Shown: positions 42,144 to 49,880 of the stretch, piece after piece | Position numbering within the stretch: position 1 is the stretch's first letter | How the letters are laid out: every line of letters begins with the position of its first letter | Source of the DNA: JAITVB01 sp031553805 | Lineage (GTDB): Bacteria; Bacteroidota; Bacteroidia; Bacteroidales; Rikenellaceae | Direction of reading: 5' to 3' | Assembly (NCBI GenBank): GCA_031553805.1 | Contig: JAVBLC010000018.1 | Span: 14,201 to 78,200 of the forward strand | Length of the DNA stretch: 64,000 nt | The notes under the pieces: model-generated | Database searches by the model: none | Told to the model about the DNA's origin: nothing | Seen by the model: only the letters and a program-made list of their open reading frames with translations | Translations under genes and position numbers: made by a program

Positions 42144-43411
42144 CAATCGGGAAATAACAGGGAAAGTTGGTTCTTGTTCGCCTCGCGCTTGTCGACCTTT
42201 TTGGTGACGAGCAGCCGGCGGACGTGTTCGGGGTTGATCTCGTTGACGGTCGTGGCGGCCGGCAATTCGTTGCACGTGATGAAATATTGCGCTTTTTTCA
42301 TCACCACGCCGATCTTTTTGAGCGTCGCTCCGGTAATGGCGCGGTGGCGGCGTGCGGCGACGATCAGCCCGGCCGATTTGGTGCCGATGCCGGGCACGCG
42401 CAGGATCATTTCGACGTCGGCCCGGTTCAGGTCGACCGGAAACGCTTCAGGGTGGCGCAGCGCCCACGCCAGCTTGGGGTCGATCTCGAGGTCGAGGTTG
42501 GGGTAGGCGTCGTCGACGATCTCGTCGGCCCGGAAGCCGTAGAAACGCATCAGCCAATCGGCCTGGTAGAGCCGGTTCTCGCGCACGAGCGGCGCCCCGG
42601 CTACCGCCGGTAGCCGCGAATCATAACCATTGACCGGAATGTAGCCCGAATAGTAGACCCGCTTCATCGCCGGCCGCTGGTAGAGGGCGGTCGACAGCCG
42701 CAGGATTTGCTGGTCGCTCTCTGGCGTCGCTCCGACGATCATTTGGGTGCTCTGTCCGGCGGGGGCGAAGCGGGGAGCATAACGGGACCGTTTGCGTTCC
42801 TCGGCGCTTTCCAGCACCCCCTGGCCGATATAGCCCATCGGTTTGAAAACGCTTTGGTGGTCTTTCTCGGGGGCGAGGTAGCGCAGACTGTCTTCGACGG
42901 CGATCTCGACGTTGACGCTCAGGCGGTCGGCATAGCGGCCGGCCTCGGCCACCAGTTCCTGGCTCGCCCCGGGGATGCTCTTCATATGGATGTACCCGTT
43001 GTAGCGATGGACCGTGCGCAGGTCTTTCACCACGCGCACCATCCGCTCCATCGTGTAATCGGGGTCGCGGATCACTCCCGAACTGAGGAACAGCCCCTCG
43101 ATGTAGTTGCGGCGATAAAATTCGAAGGTCAACTCGACCAATTCGTCGGAAGTGAACGTTGCTCGCCGGATGTCGTTGCTGCGCCGGTTGATGCAGTAGG
43201 CGCAGTCGTAGATGCAGTGGTTGGTGAGCATGATCTTGAGCAGCGACACGCACCGTCCGTCCTCGGTAAAGCTGTGGCAGATGCCCCATCCCGAGGTGCT
43301 GCCCAGGGTGCCGGACGCGTTTTTGCGCGTCGTGCCGCTCGAGGCGCACGACACGTCGTACTTGGCCGATTCGGCCAGCGTCATCAGTTTTTCAAGTACT
43401 TTTTCGTTCAT
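42143..43411 (-). CDS. Radical SAM protein of putative DNA modification/repair (TIGR03916 type)
   Basis: A 422-residue protein with the radical SAM cluster motif CIYDCAYC (Cys66, Cys70, Cys73, CX3CX2C). Residues about 1-60 hold further Cys-rich, Ser/Thr/Gly-rich stretches (SCASSGTTRKNASGTLGSTS) that are typical of this group. The C-terminal third has a helix-hairpin-helix (ILRVPGIGTKSAGLIVAA, about 335-352), a nonspecific DNA-binding fold. With the TIGR03915 partner it forms a conserved pair of unknown chemistry, presumably acting on a damaged or modified base. Confidence 0.9.
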   Translation of the reverse strand: MNEKVLEKLMTLAESAKYDVSCASSGTTRKNASGTLGSTSGWGICHSFTEDGRCVSLLKIMLTNHCIYDCAYCINRRSNDIRRATFTSDELVELTFEFYRRNYIEGLFLSSGVIRDPDYTMERMVRVVKDLRTVHRYNGYIHMKSIPGASQELVAEAGRYADRLSVNVEIAVEDSLRYLAPEKDHQSVFKPMGYIGQGVLESAEERKRSRYAPRFAPAGQSTQMIVGATPESDQQILRLSTALYQRPAMKRVYYSGYIPVNGYDSRLPAVAGAPLVRENRLYQADWLMRFYGFRADEIVDDAYPNLDLEIDPKLAWALRHPEAFPVDLNRADVEMILRVPGIGTKSAGLIVAARRHRAITGATLKKIGVVMKKAQYFITCNELPAATTVNEINPEHVRRLLVTKKVDKREANKNQLSLLFPD

Positions 43412-43550
43412 TTTTCCCGGGCTTACGGGGCAACTAAGGTAGGTAAATTCTCCCTGATTTTTAGTCGGAAAGCCCGGAAAATTTTCATCCCGGCGTCTAC
43501 CCCGCAGCCCTGTTGGGATGGGCGTGGAGCGGCTTTTTTCTTCGAAAATC

Positions 43551-43581
43551 TTTGTTTTTTTTGAAAACAGTTTTATTTTTG
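43551..43581 (+). promoter_or_regulatory. Strong promoter TTTG-N19-TATTTTTG
   Basis: TTTG at 43551-43554 and TATTTTTG at 43574-43581 with ideal spacing. Initiation near 43588 would produce a transcript of about 430 nt before the terminator at 43985-44019. Confidence 0.6.
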
Positions 43582-43587
43582 TCTGGT

Positions 43588-44016
43588 CTGATCGCCGTTC
43601 CTGTTTGTTCGCGTGCGCGAAACCGGTTTGGCGCCAGACGATTATTGATTCTTAAAGAAGAGGTCTGCCGGAGCCGATATGTTTCGTGTCCCGATTGTTT
43701 CGACCGAGGAGGGAGATTTATGCAGAGAAAAGGCGTTGGAGCAAGCAGACGATTTGTGGCGATTACAGCTCTGTTTTTTTCCGGCGCTGTACCGGGAATG
43801 TGGTTGGCTGCCTCTTTGTCCCCAATCCCCGGTTACGTATTCTCACATCCCCCCTCCCTCTGACGATTGACAGAAAACCCCCGTTAGCGGCCTGGTGTCG
43901 TTATGCGTGCCCTTCGCCTATGGCGTTCCGGCGCTGCTTTCGGGGCCTTTTTGCAAGGCTGCCGTATGCTGAAAATGCGGCCTGACCGGTTTTTCCGCAG
44001 GGGAAACCGGTTTTGT
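43588..44016 (+). ncRNA. Candidate untranslated transcript of about 430 nt
   Basis: It is bracketed by an ideal promoter and an intrinsic terminator. A second promoter directly after the terminator serves the ModF-like gene. Frames of 63, 99 and 116 codons overlap it in different registers (for example ATG 43679 to TGA 43870) but none looks like a known protein. It is not tmRNA or RNase P RNA (their conserved strings are missing). It might be a small RNA, a leader, or an unrecognised short gene. Confidence 0.4.
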
Positions 44017-44019
44017 TTT
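43985..44019 (+). terminator. Intrinsic terminator before the ModF-like gene
   Basis: accggttt/aaaccggt stem (43985-43992, 44004-44011) extended by a ttcc/ggga part, followed by ttttgtttt. Confidence 0.65.
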
Positions 44020-44020
44020 G

Positions 44021-44028
44021 TAGCTTTG
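44021..44028 (+). promoter_or_regulatory. Promoter -7 box TAGCTTTG for the ModF-like gene
   Basis: Exact TAnnTTTG match 15 nt before the ATG at 44044, supporting that start. Confidence 0.55.
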
Positions 44029-44043
44029 CACGAAAATCGTGTA

Positions 44044-45483
44044 ATGGAGAATCCAGTTCTGGAGGTCTGTAACGCTTTGCCCCGCAATGCGTCGCCCTGT
44101 TTTGACGAGCCGGTCGGTTGGCGCATCGGTGCGGGCGAGCAGTGGGCTGTCCTCGGCCCCAACGGGGCGGGCAAGACGACTTTGGCTGCGATGCTGGCCG
44201 GCGAAACGGCGCTGAGCAGCGGCGCGATCGCCCTGCACGGCGATCCGGACGCGTCGCTCTACCGACGGGTCAAGCTGGCCACGTTCCACGACATTTACAG
44301 TGGCCGCGACCCGTCGCAGATGTATTACCAACAACGGTGGAACAGCACCGACGAAGCGTCACCCGCCGTCCGCGACCTGTTGTGCGAAGCGGCGGACGGA
44401 GTATTGCCCCACGAGGCGATCGCCCTGTTCGGCATCGAAGACCTGTTGGGAAAGCCCGTCATCTTGCTCTCAAGCGGCGAATTACGAAAATACCTGATCG
44501 TGCGCACGCTGCTCACGCGGCCCGAGGTGTTGATCCTTGACAATCCCTATATCGGCCTCGACGCCCCTTCGCGCGAAGTGCTCGACGAGTTGTTGGAACG
44601 ACTCAAAGCGCAGGGGTTGCCGGTGGTCTTGCTGCTGTCCGATCCGCGCGACGTCCCGGCGGCCGCGACCCACGTGTTGCCGGTGGGCGGCCGACGGGTG
44701 GGGCCCGGCGTCACCCGCGACGCGTTTTTTGGCACCCCCGAAGCCATCGCCCGGCTTTTCCCGGAAACGGGCGCTATTCCGGCATTGCCCGACCCCAAAG
44801 ACGAATCCGAAAGTGATTACGACCTGTCGCTCGATATGCGCAAAATTCACATCGCCTATGGGTCGCGCGTAATCCTCGACGGCCTCGACTGGCAGGTGGC
44901 CCGTGGCGAAAAATGGTCGTTGCAGGGGCCCAACGGATCGGGCAAATCGACACTGCTTAGTCTGGTGTGCGCCGACAATCCCCAGGCCTATGCCAACGAT
45001 TTTTCGCTGTTCGGGCGGAAACGGGGCACGGGCGAAAGCATCTGGGACATCAAGCGCCGCATCGGCTACCTCTCGCCCGAGATGCACCTCCATTACCAAT
45101 ACAACGACACCGGCCTGGAAGTGGTCGGTTCGGGCCTGTTCGACACAGTGGGCCTTTACCGGCGGTGCAGCGAAGAGCAGTTGCAGACGGCCCGGGCGTG
45201 GATGGATGTATTTGGTATCGAGGACCTCGCTGACCTCCCCTTTCTGAAACTTTCGTTCGGCGAGCAGCGGTTGGCGCTGTTGGCGCGGGCCTTTGTCAAG
45301 GACCCCGAGTTGCTGATCCTCGACGAACCGTTGCACGGGCTCGACGTGCGCAACAAGGAGCGGGCGGGGGCGGTGATCGCCGCTTTTTGCGAAAGGCCGG
45401 GCAAGACGCTGATCTATGTGACGCACTATGCCGGCGAGCTGCCCCCGTGTGTCGACCGGCGGCTCGTGCTCAAGAAGAATTAA
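44044..45483 (+). CDS. ModF-like ATPase with two fused ABC domains
   Basis: A 479-residue soluble protein from ATG 44044 (MENPVLEV). ABC domain 1 has Walker A GPNGAGKT (38-45), signature LSSGE (142-146) and Walker B ending LILDNP (164-168 region), where Asn167 replaces the catalytic Glu and Ser199 stands at the H-loop, so one site is probably weak. Domain 2 is complete: GPNGSGKS (295-302), LSFGE (403-407), Asp427-Glu428 and His461. No transmembrane partner is encoded nearby. E. coli ModF has the same tandem layout; the function is unsettled. The longer frame from 43903 lies within the upstream transcript. Confidence 0.88.
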   Translation: MENPVLEVCNALPRNASPCFDEPVGWRIGAGEQWAVLGPNGAGKTTLAAMLAGETALSSGAIALHGDPDASLYRRVKLATFHDIYSGRDPSQMYYQQRWNSTDEASPAVRDLLCEAADGVLPHEAIALFGIEDLLGKPVILLSSGELRKYLIVRTLLTRPEVLILDNPYIGLDAPSREVLDELLERLKAQGLPVVLLLSDPRDVPAAATHVLPVGGRRVGPGVTRDAFFGTPEAIARLFPETGAIPALPDPKDESESDYDLSLDMRKIHIAYGSRVILDGLDWQVARGEKWSLQGPNGSGKSTLLSLVCADNPQAYANDFSLFGRKRGTGESIWDIKRRIGYLSPEMHLHYQYNDTGLEVVGSGLFDTVGLYRRCSEEQLQTARAWMDVFGIEDLADLPFLKLSFGEQRLALLARAFVKDPELLILDEPLHGLDVRNKERAGAVIAAFCERPGKTLIYVTHYAGELPPCVDRRLVLKKN

Positions 45484-45582
45484 AGGGACGCCCTCCCGCG
45501 GTCGGATCGTTCCGGGACGTTTTCCCCGAACAAACCGGTGCGGAAGTTGTTGTCCGGACATATATTTTTAAAAAACTGAACC

Positions 45583-46473
45583 ATGAACAAACGAATCCTA
45601 CTGATCGCCCTGCTCCTCATGACGGGCGTCCGCGCTGCGGCGCAAACCCCCGAGGCCCCGGCGGCCAAAGACACCACTTACTGGAAACTGTCCGGGATCA
45701 CCGGCCTCAACTTTTCGCAGGCCGCGCTGGTCAACTGGTCGGCCGGGGGCGAAAACTCGATGGCGATCAACGCCTACCTCAACGGCTTGCTCAATTACGC
45801 CAAAGCCAAATGGGCGTGGGACAATGCCCTGGTGCTCGAGTTCGGCGAAACCTACGCCGAAGAGTACGACTGGCGGAAGAACGCAGACAAGATCTCGTTC
45901 ACATCGAAACTCGGTTATCAGATCAACAAGAAATGGTACTACTCGTTGCTGGGCGATTTCAATTCGCAGTTTGCCCGGGGGTATAAATACCCGAACACCG
46001 ACCAGTATATCTCGACCTTTATGGCCCCGGCCTACGCCAACCTGGCGCTCGGGGTCGATTTCAAACCCAACGACCGCTTCAGCCTGTTTATGTCGCCCGC
46101 CACGGCCCACGGGTTGTTCGTGTGCGACGATTCCCTGTCTAATGCCGGGGCGTTCGGTATCACGCCCGGCGACCGTTTCCGGCTCGACGCCGGGGCGATG
46201 GCCAAGGCCATGCTTAAACAGACGGTGATGACCAACGTCGATCTGATCTCGACCCTCGACCTGTTTACGCCCTACACCAGCGCGTTCGGCAACATCGACG
46301 TCAACTGGGAAATGATGTTCTCGTTCAAGATCAACAAAGCGTTGACCGCCACGCTGAGCACCACCCTGCGCTACTACGACAAGGAGCATTTTATCGACGC
46401 CGACGGGGTGGACAAAGGGCCCCGCATCCAGTTTAAGGAGTTGTTGGGGTTGGGTGTCGCCTACCGGTTCTGA
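45583..46473 (+). CDS. DUF3078 outer-membrane-type protein
   Basis: A 296-residue protein with a signal peptide (about 1-21, ending RAAAQ) and the DUF3078 opening WKLSGITGLNFSQAALVNWSAGGENS (about 33-58 region). The rest is beta-strand rich with repeated aromatic residues and ends in Phe (GLGVAYRF), indicating an outer-membrane barrel. The family is restricted to Bacteroidota and has no known function. It is followed by a 19-base inverted repeat that can terminate transcription. Confidence 0.85.
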   Translation: MNKRILLIALLLMTGVRAAAQTPEAPAAKDTTYWKLSGITGLNFSQAALVNWSAGGENSMAINAYLNGLLNYAKAKWAWDNALVLEFGETYAEEYDWRKNADKISFTSKLGYQINKKWYYSLLGDFNSQFARGYKYPNTDQYISTFMAPAYANLALGVDFKPNDRFSLFMSPATAHGLFVCDDSLSNAGAFGITPGDRFRLDAGAMAKAMLKQTVMTNVDLISTLDLFTPYTSAFGNIDVNWEMMFSFKINKALTATLSTTLRYYDKEHFIDADGVDKGPRIQFKELLGLGVAYRF

Positions 46474-46479
46474 TCCGGT

Positions 46480-46541
46480 GGTGCGTCCCCGCACTGGGAG
46501 ATTTTTCAAAGCAAAGACAGCCCCCAGTGCGGGGACGCACC
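46480..46541. repeat. Inverted repeat of the R3 type, terminator-like
   Basis: Perfect 19-base arms (46480-46498 and 46523-46541) with a 24-nt spacer holding gagatttttcaaagcaaag; a T-rich run follows. The arms carry the ggtgcgtccccgcac core found elsewhere in the window. Confidence 0.65.
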
Positions 46542-46555
46542 TTTTTCTTTAAAGC

Positions 46556-46645
46556 GGTGATTTTTACCTCCCTCCGGTCGGTGAGCTTCGGTTCTTTGGC
46601 TACTTTCTTTTGATGGTAGCAAAAGAAAGTCTCAACGCACAGACG
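46556..46645 (+). repeat. Intergenic repeat R2, copy 2
   Basis: Closely matches 31592-31680, including ggtcggtgagcttcggttct and the actttcttt/aaagaaagt hairpin. Confidence 0.7.
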
Positions 46646-46681
46646 ATCATGATAATCAGAGACAGGTTCGGCCTCGAACAA

Positions 46682-46708
46682 AAATCTCCTTGTGTGGGGA
46701 CACGCCGG
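46682..46708 (-). repeat. R3-like motif
   Basis: aaatctccttgtgtggggac followed by acgccgg is the reverse-orientation form of the core found at 282-308. Confidence 0.4.
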
Positions 46709-46759
46709 AGTTTCATTGATGAGATTTTTGTATCTTGGTAGCTAAATTCTGTGTGTGTG

Positions 46760-47533
46760 ATGGCAACTTCTCTGTTCAAAGAAATCATTTTCGGCCCGGT
46801 CCACAGCCGACGCCTCGGGGTGTCGCTGGGGGTCAACCTGCTGCCGACCGACAATAAAATATGTAACTTCGATTGTGTATATTGCGAATGTGGCTGGACG
46901 AAAAAAGGCAACAAACCCCGTTTCAATTCTACCGAAGCCGTTCGCGAGGCCCTCGAAAAAAAGTTGGCCGAAATGAGCGAAGCGGGACAGTTGCCCGACG
47001 TGATTACCTTTGCCGGCAATGGCGAGCCGACGATGCACCCCGACTTCGAGAAGATCATCGACTTTACGTTCGAGCTGCGCGACCGCTTCGCTCCGCAGGC
47101 CAAGGTCGCGGTGCTGAGCAACGCGACGATGATCGGTAACGAGTCGGTGCGCCGGGCGTTGTCCAAAGTGGATCGCAACATCCTGAAACTCGACTCGGCG
47201 CTCGACGAAACGGCACGGCTGATTAACGGTTGCCCGTCGACCTACAGCGTGGCGCAGACGGTCGAAAACATGAAACTCTTCCACGGCGACCTGATCGTCC
47301 AGACCCTCTTCCTGCGCGGCGAACACGCCGGCCACCGGATTGACAACACGACCAAAACAGAGGTCGACGCCTGGTTGAAACTGATCGCCGACATCCGCCC
47401 GCGCCAGGTGATGGTCTACACGATCGACCGCGACACACCGGCCGAAGACCTCTACAAAGTGACCAAAAGCGAGATGGAACGGATCGGCGAACGGGTGCGC
47501 GCGCTGGGCATCGATTGCCAGGTGGCGGTCTGA
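46760..47533 (+). CDS. Radical SAM protein (COG0731-like)
   Basis: A 257-residue enzyme from ATG 46760 (an upstream ATG at 46751 adds three residues). The cluster motif is CNFDCVYC (Cys35, Cys39, Cys42); GNGEPTMHPDFEKI (about 91-104) is the typical SAM-binding GGEP-type strand and the C-terminal part (RPRQVMVYTIDRDTPAEDLY) matches the COG0731 group related to wyosine-type tRNA enzymes. The exact substrate is unknown. It precedes surE. Confidence 0.85.
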   Translation: MATSLFKEIIFGPVHSRRLGVSLGVNLLPTDNKICNFDCVYCECGWTKKGNKPRFNSTEAVREALEKKLAEMSEAGQLPDVITFAGNGEPTMHPDFEKIIDFTFELRDRFAPQAKVAVLSNATMIGNESVRRALSKVDRNILKLDSALDETARLINGCPSTYSVAQTVENMKLFHGDLIVQTLFLRGEHAGHRIDNTTKTEVDAWLKLIADIRPRQVMVYTIDRDTPAEDLYKVTKSEMERIGERVRALGIDCQVAV

Positions 47534-47662
47534 GCACTTGCTGGGCGTCTTTCGGTACACGGACAGGATATTCGTTTGGGCCAAAGATACAAAACCCTGC
47601 TGCCAAATATGAATGTGCCCCACCGAAACACGGGGCCGGCTAAAAGGACATTGACAAGAAAA

Positions 47663-48430
47663 ATGGAAAGACCACTTATATTTATTACCAACGATGATGG
47701 CTACGAAGCCCGCGGATTCAACACGCTGATCGACATCGCCCTGAAATTCGGCCGCGTGGTGGCCGTCGCCCCGGAGCGGGCGCAATCGGGGATGGGCCAC
47801 GCGGTGACGATGGCCAACCCGCTCTACCTGCGCAAAGTGCGTGAAGAAGAGGACCTGGTGGTCTACGCTTGCTCGGGCACGCCGGTCGACTGCGTAAAAC
47901 TCGCCTTCGACATGATCATGCCCGAGTTGCCTGCGCTGGGCCTGTCGGGGATCAACCACGGGGCCAATTCGGCCACGAGCGTCATTTATTCCGGCACGAT
48001 GGGGGCGGCGATCGAATCCAGCTTTTATAATATTCCTTCGATCGGCTTTTCGCTCACCGACCACGATCCCTCGGCCGACCTGGCCGCCGCCGCCGAGTAT
48101 GCCGAACGGGTGATCTACCGGGTGTTGCATGAGGAGGTTGAAATTCCGATGTGCCTGAATGTCAATATTCCCGCCTTGCCGTTAGACGAGATCAAAGGCG
48201 TGCGTTTCTGCCGCCAGGCCAAGGGCTACTGGCGCGAGGAATTCGTCGAACGCCACGACCCGCGCGGGCGGCCTTACTACTGGCTGACCGGTATTTTTAT
48301 GAATCAGGAGGAGGACAGTGCCGAAACCGACGAATATGCGCTGAAGAACGGCTATGTGTCGATCGTGCCGATCCAGATCGACATGACCGACTACCGCCAG
48401 CTGGACACGATCAGCCTCTGGGATTTTTAG
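47663..48430 (+). CDS. surE: 5'-nucleotidase SurE
   Basis: A 255-residue metal-dependent phosphatase of nucleoside monophosphates. The start MERPLIFITNDDGYEARG gives the metal-binding Asp10-Asp11 motif; SGTPVDCVKLA (about 72-82) and LSGINHGANSATSVIYSGTMGAA (positions about 94-116) are the other family blocks. An in-frame ATG at 47576 would add 29 residues of low plausibility. SurE is linked to stationary-phase survival and nucleotide turnover. Confidence 0.95.
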   Translation: MERPLIFITNDDGYEARGFNTLIDIALKFGRVVAVAPERAQSGMGHAVTMANPLYLRKVREEEDLVVYACSGTPVDCVKLAFDMIMPELPALGLSGINHGANSATSVIYSGTMGAAIESSFYNIPSIGFSLTDHDPSADLAAAAEYAERVIYRVLHEEVEIPMCLNVNIPALPLDEIKGVRFCRQAKGYWREEFVERHDPRGRPYYWLTGIFMNQEEDSAETDEYALKNGYVSIVPIQIDMTDYRQLDTISLWDF

Positions 48431-48453
48431 ATTTTCCCCGGATACGGAAATAC

Positions 48454-48488
48454 CGGCCGTCACCGTAACACGCGGGGCGGCCGTTTTT
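48454..48488. terminator. Terminator between surE and the pentapeptide gene
   Basis: cggccg arms (48454-48459, 48478-48483) followed by five T on the plus strand; weaker than others in the window. Confidence 0.5.
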
Positions 48489-49041
48489 ATTCCACGTCGA
48501 TGCCGTAGGCCTCGAGCAGGCCCAGCACGGCGGGGTAGGCAAACCGCGCCCCGCGGATGCGGTTGGCGGCGGGATCGATCGAGTAGCCCCAGGCGGTGCG
48601 CAGGTCGGCCTTTTCGAGCCCCGTCCCGCCGAAGACCGCCCCGGTCAGGTCGCAGCCGTCGAGCACGGCGCCCGTCAGGTCGCAATCGGCGAAATAGGCT
48701 TCGCGCAACCGCACGTTGCGCAGGACGGCTTTTTTCAATTTTACTTCGTAGAACGAGCAGTTGTCGCACAGGCAATCTTCGAAGGCCGGCGAAAACCCGA
48801 CCGGGTTGCACAGCTCAAACCGCAGCCCGAACATCTTGCACCCCCGGAACCGCACCTCGCGCAGGGCGGTGCCCATCAGCGAAGCCAGGCTCAGGTCACA
48901 CCCTTCGAAAGCACATTCGGTAAAGACAAATCCGCTCAGGTCGGCCCGCGACAGGTCGAGGCCGCGGAACGTGCACCCGGCATATTCGCCCGGGGCGATC
49001 GTGTCGTTTTTCTGAAACGTTTGGTCGAGGATCACTTGCAT
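48487..49041 (-). CDS. Pentapeptide-repeat protein
   Basis: A 184-residue protein made of A(D/N)LxX repeats, for example LDLSRADLSGFVFTECAFEG and CDLTGAVLDGCDLTGAVFGG, forming a right-handed quadrilateral beta-helix. Length and layout resemble MfpA/Qnr-type DNA mimics that protect gyrase, but other pentapeptide proteins have different roles, so resistance is not claimed. It is unusually rich in Cys. It has its own TACCTTTG promoter. Confidence 0.85.
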   Translation of the reverse strand: MQVILDQTFQKNDTIAPGEYAGCTFRGLDLSRADLSGFVFTECAFEGCDLSLASLMGTALREVRFRGCKMFGLRFELCNPVGFSPAFEDCLCDNCSFYEVKLKKAVLRNVRLREAYFADCDLTGAVLDGCDLTGAVFGGTGLEKADLRTAWGYSIDPAANRIRGARFAYPAVLGLLEAYGIDVE

Positions 49042-49066
49042 CGTGAGGGTGGTTTCTGAAACGATC

Positions 49067-49074
49067 CAAAGGTA
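49067..49074 (-). promoter_or_regulatory. Promoter -7 box TACCTTTG for the pentapeptide gene
   Basis: Exact TAnnTTTG match on the minus strand, 26 nt before the start codon. Confidence 0.6.
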
Positions 49075-49166
49075 ACGATTTTCCGGAATTTTTCAGGGAT
49101 CTTCCGGATGTTTCCGCTTGGGAAGTTGCGTAAGGGGGATAACACGCAAAATCCGAAAAATATTTG

Positions 49167-49174
49167 TAATTTTG
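49167..49174 (+). promoter_or_regulatory. Promoter -7 box TAATTTTG for the GH25-nadB operon
   Basis: Exact TAnnTTTG match 20 nt before the chosen GH25 start codon. Confidence 0.5.
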
Positions 49175-49193
49175 CGCATTGTTTTTTCAACCT

Positions 49194-49880
49194 ATGCGGC
49201 GACTGTTTTATCTTTTCTGGGCGGTGCTCTGTCTGGCGTTTCTTGCCTCGTGCCGGGGCGAGGGGCCTAAGCCCGCTTCACACTATGCGGTCTGGGGCAT
49301 CGATGTGTCGCGCCATCAGGCCTCGATCGACTGGGACGAAATGTTCAGCAGAGAACGTCCCGACTTCGTTTTCCTCAAAGCCACCGAAGGCACGCTGATC
49401 ACCGACCCGATGTATGCCGTCCGCCGAAAGAAACTGGCCGACAGCGGCGTGCTCTGGGGGGCCTACCACTTCTTCGGCCACCGCACCCCGGGCAAGGAGC
49501 AGGCGCAGAATTTCATCAAGACTGCCGGCCTGAGCAAAGGAAACCTCATCCCGGTGCTCGACATCGAGAACCATCGCTTTTTCAACGACCCCGACCACCT
49601 GGTGCGCGAGGTGTCGTCTTTCTGCAACGAGATAAAGAAAGAATACGGCGTTTATCCGATCATCTACGCGTCATCGCGTTTCTACGCGTCATACCTCGAA
49701 AAAGATTTTCCGGCGAACCGTTACCGCCTGTGGATCGCCGACTACAGCAATATCCCCGATCGCAACTGGTGCTTCTGGCAACACACCGATCGCCATCCGA
49801 TCTGCGGCACGAGTGCCCATGTCGACCGCAATGTCTTTTACGCCGACCGCGAAAAGCTTAAAGACCTCGTACTGAAATGA
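49194..49880 (+). CDS. GH25 lysozyme-type lipoprotein
   Basis: A 228-residue protein from ATG 49194 giving the lipoprotein signal MRRLFYLFWAVLCLAFLASC; an ATG at 49179 is also in frame. The GH25 muramidase fold is shown by VWGIDVSRHQASIDW (about 35-49), LKATEGTLITDP, GAYHFF (about 91-96) and the catalytic pair region LIPVLDIENH (about 121-130). It should cleave peptidoglycan from the periplasmic side. It overlaps nadB by 4 nt (ATGA), so the two are coupled although unrelated in function. Confidence 0.9.
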   Translation: MRRLFYLFWAVLCLAFLASCRGEGPKPASHYAVWGIDVSRHQASIDWDEMFSRERPDFVFLKATEGTLITDPMYAVRRKKLADSGVLWGAYHFFGHRTPGKEQAQNFIKTAGLSKGNLIPVLDIENHRFFNDPDHLVREVSSFCNEIKKEYGVYPIIYASSRFYASYLEKDFPANRYRLWIADYSNIPDRNWCFWQHTDRHPICGTSAHVDRNVFYADREKLKDLVLK

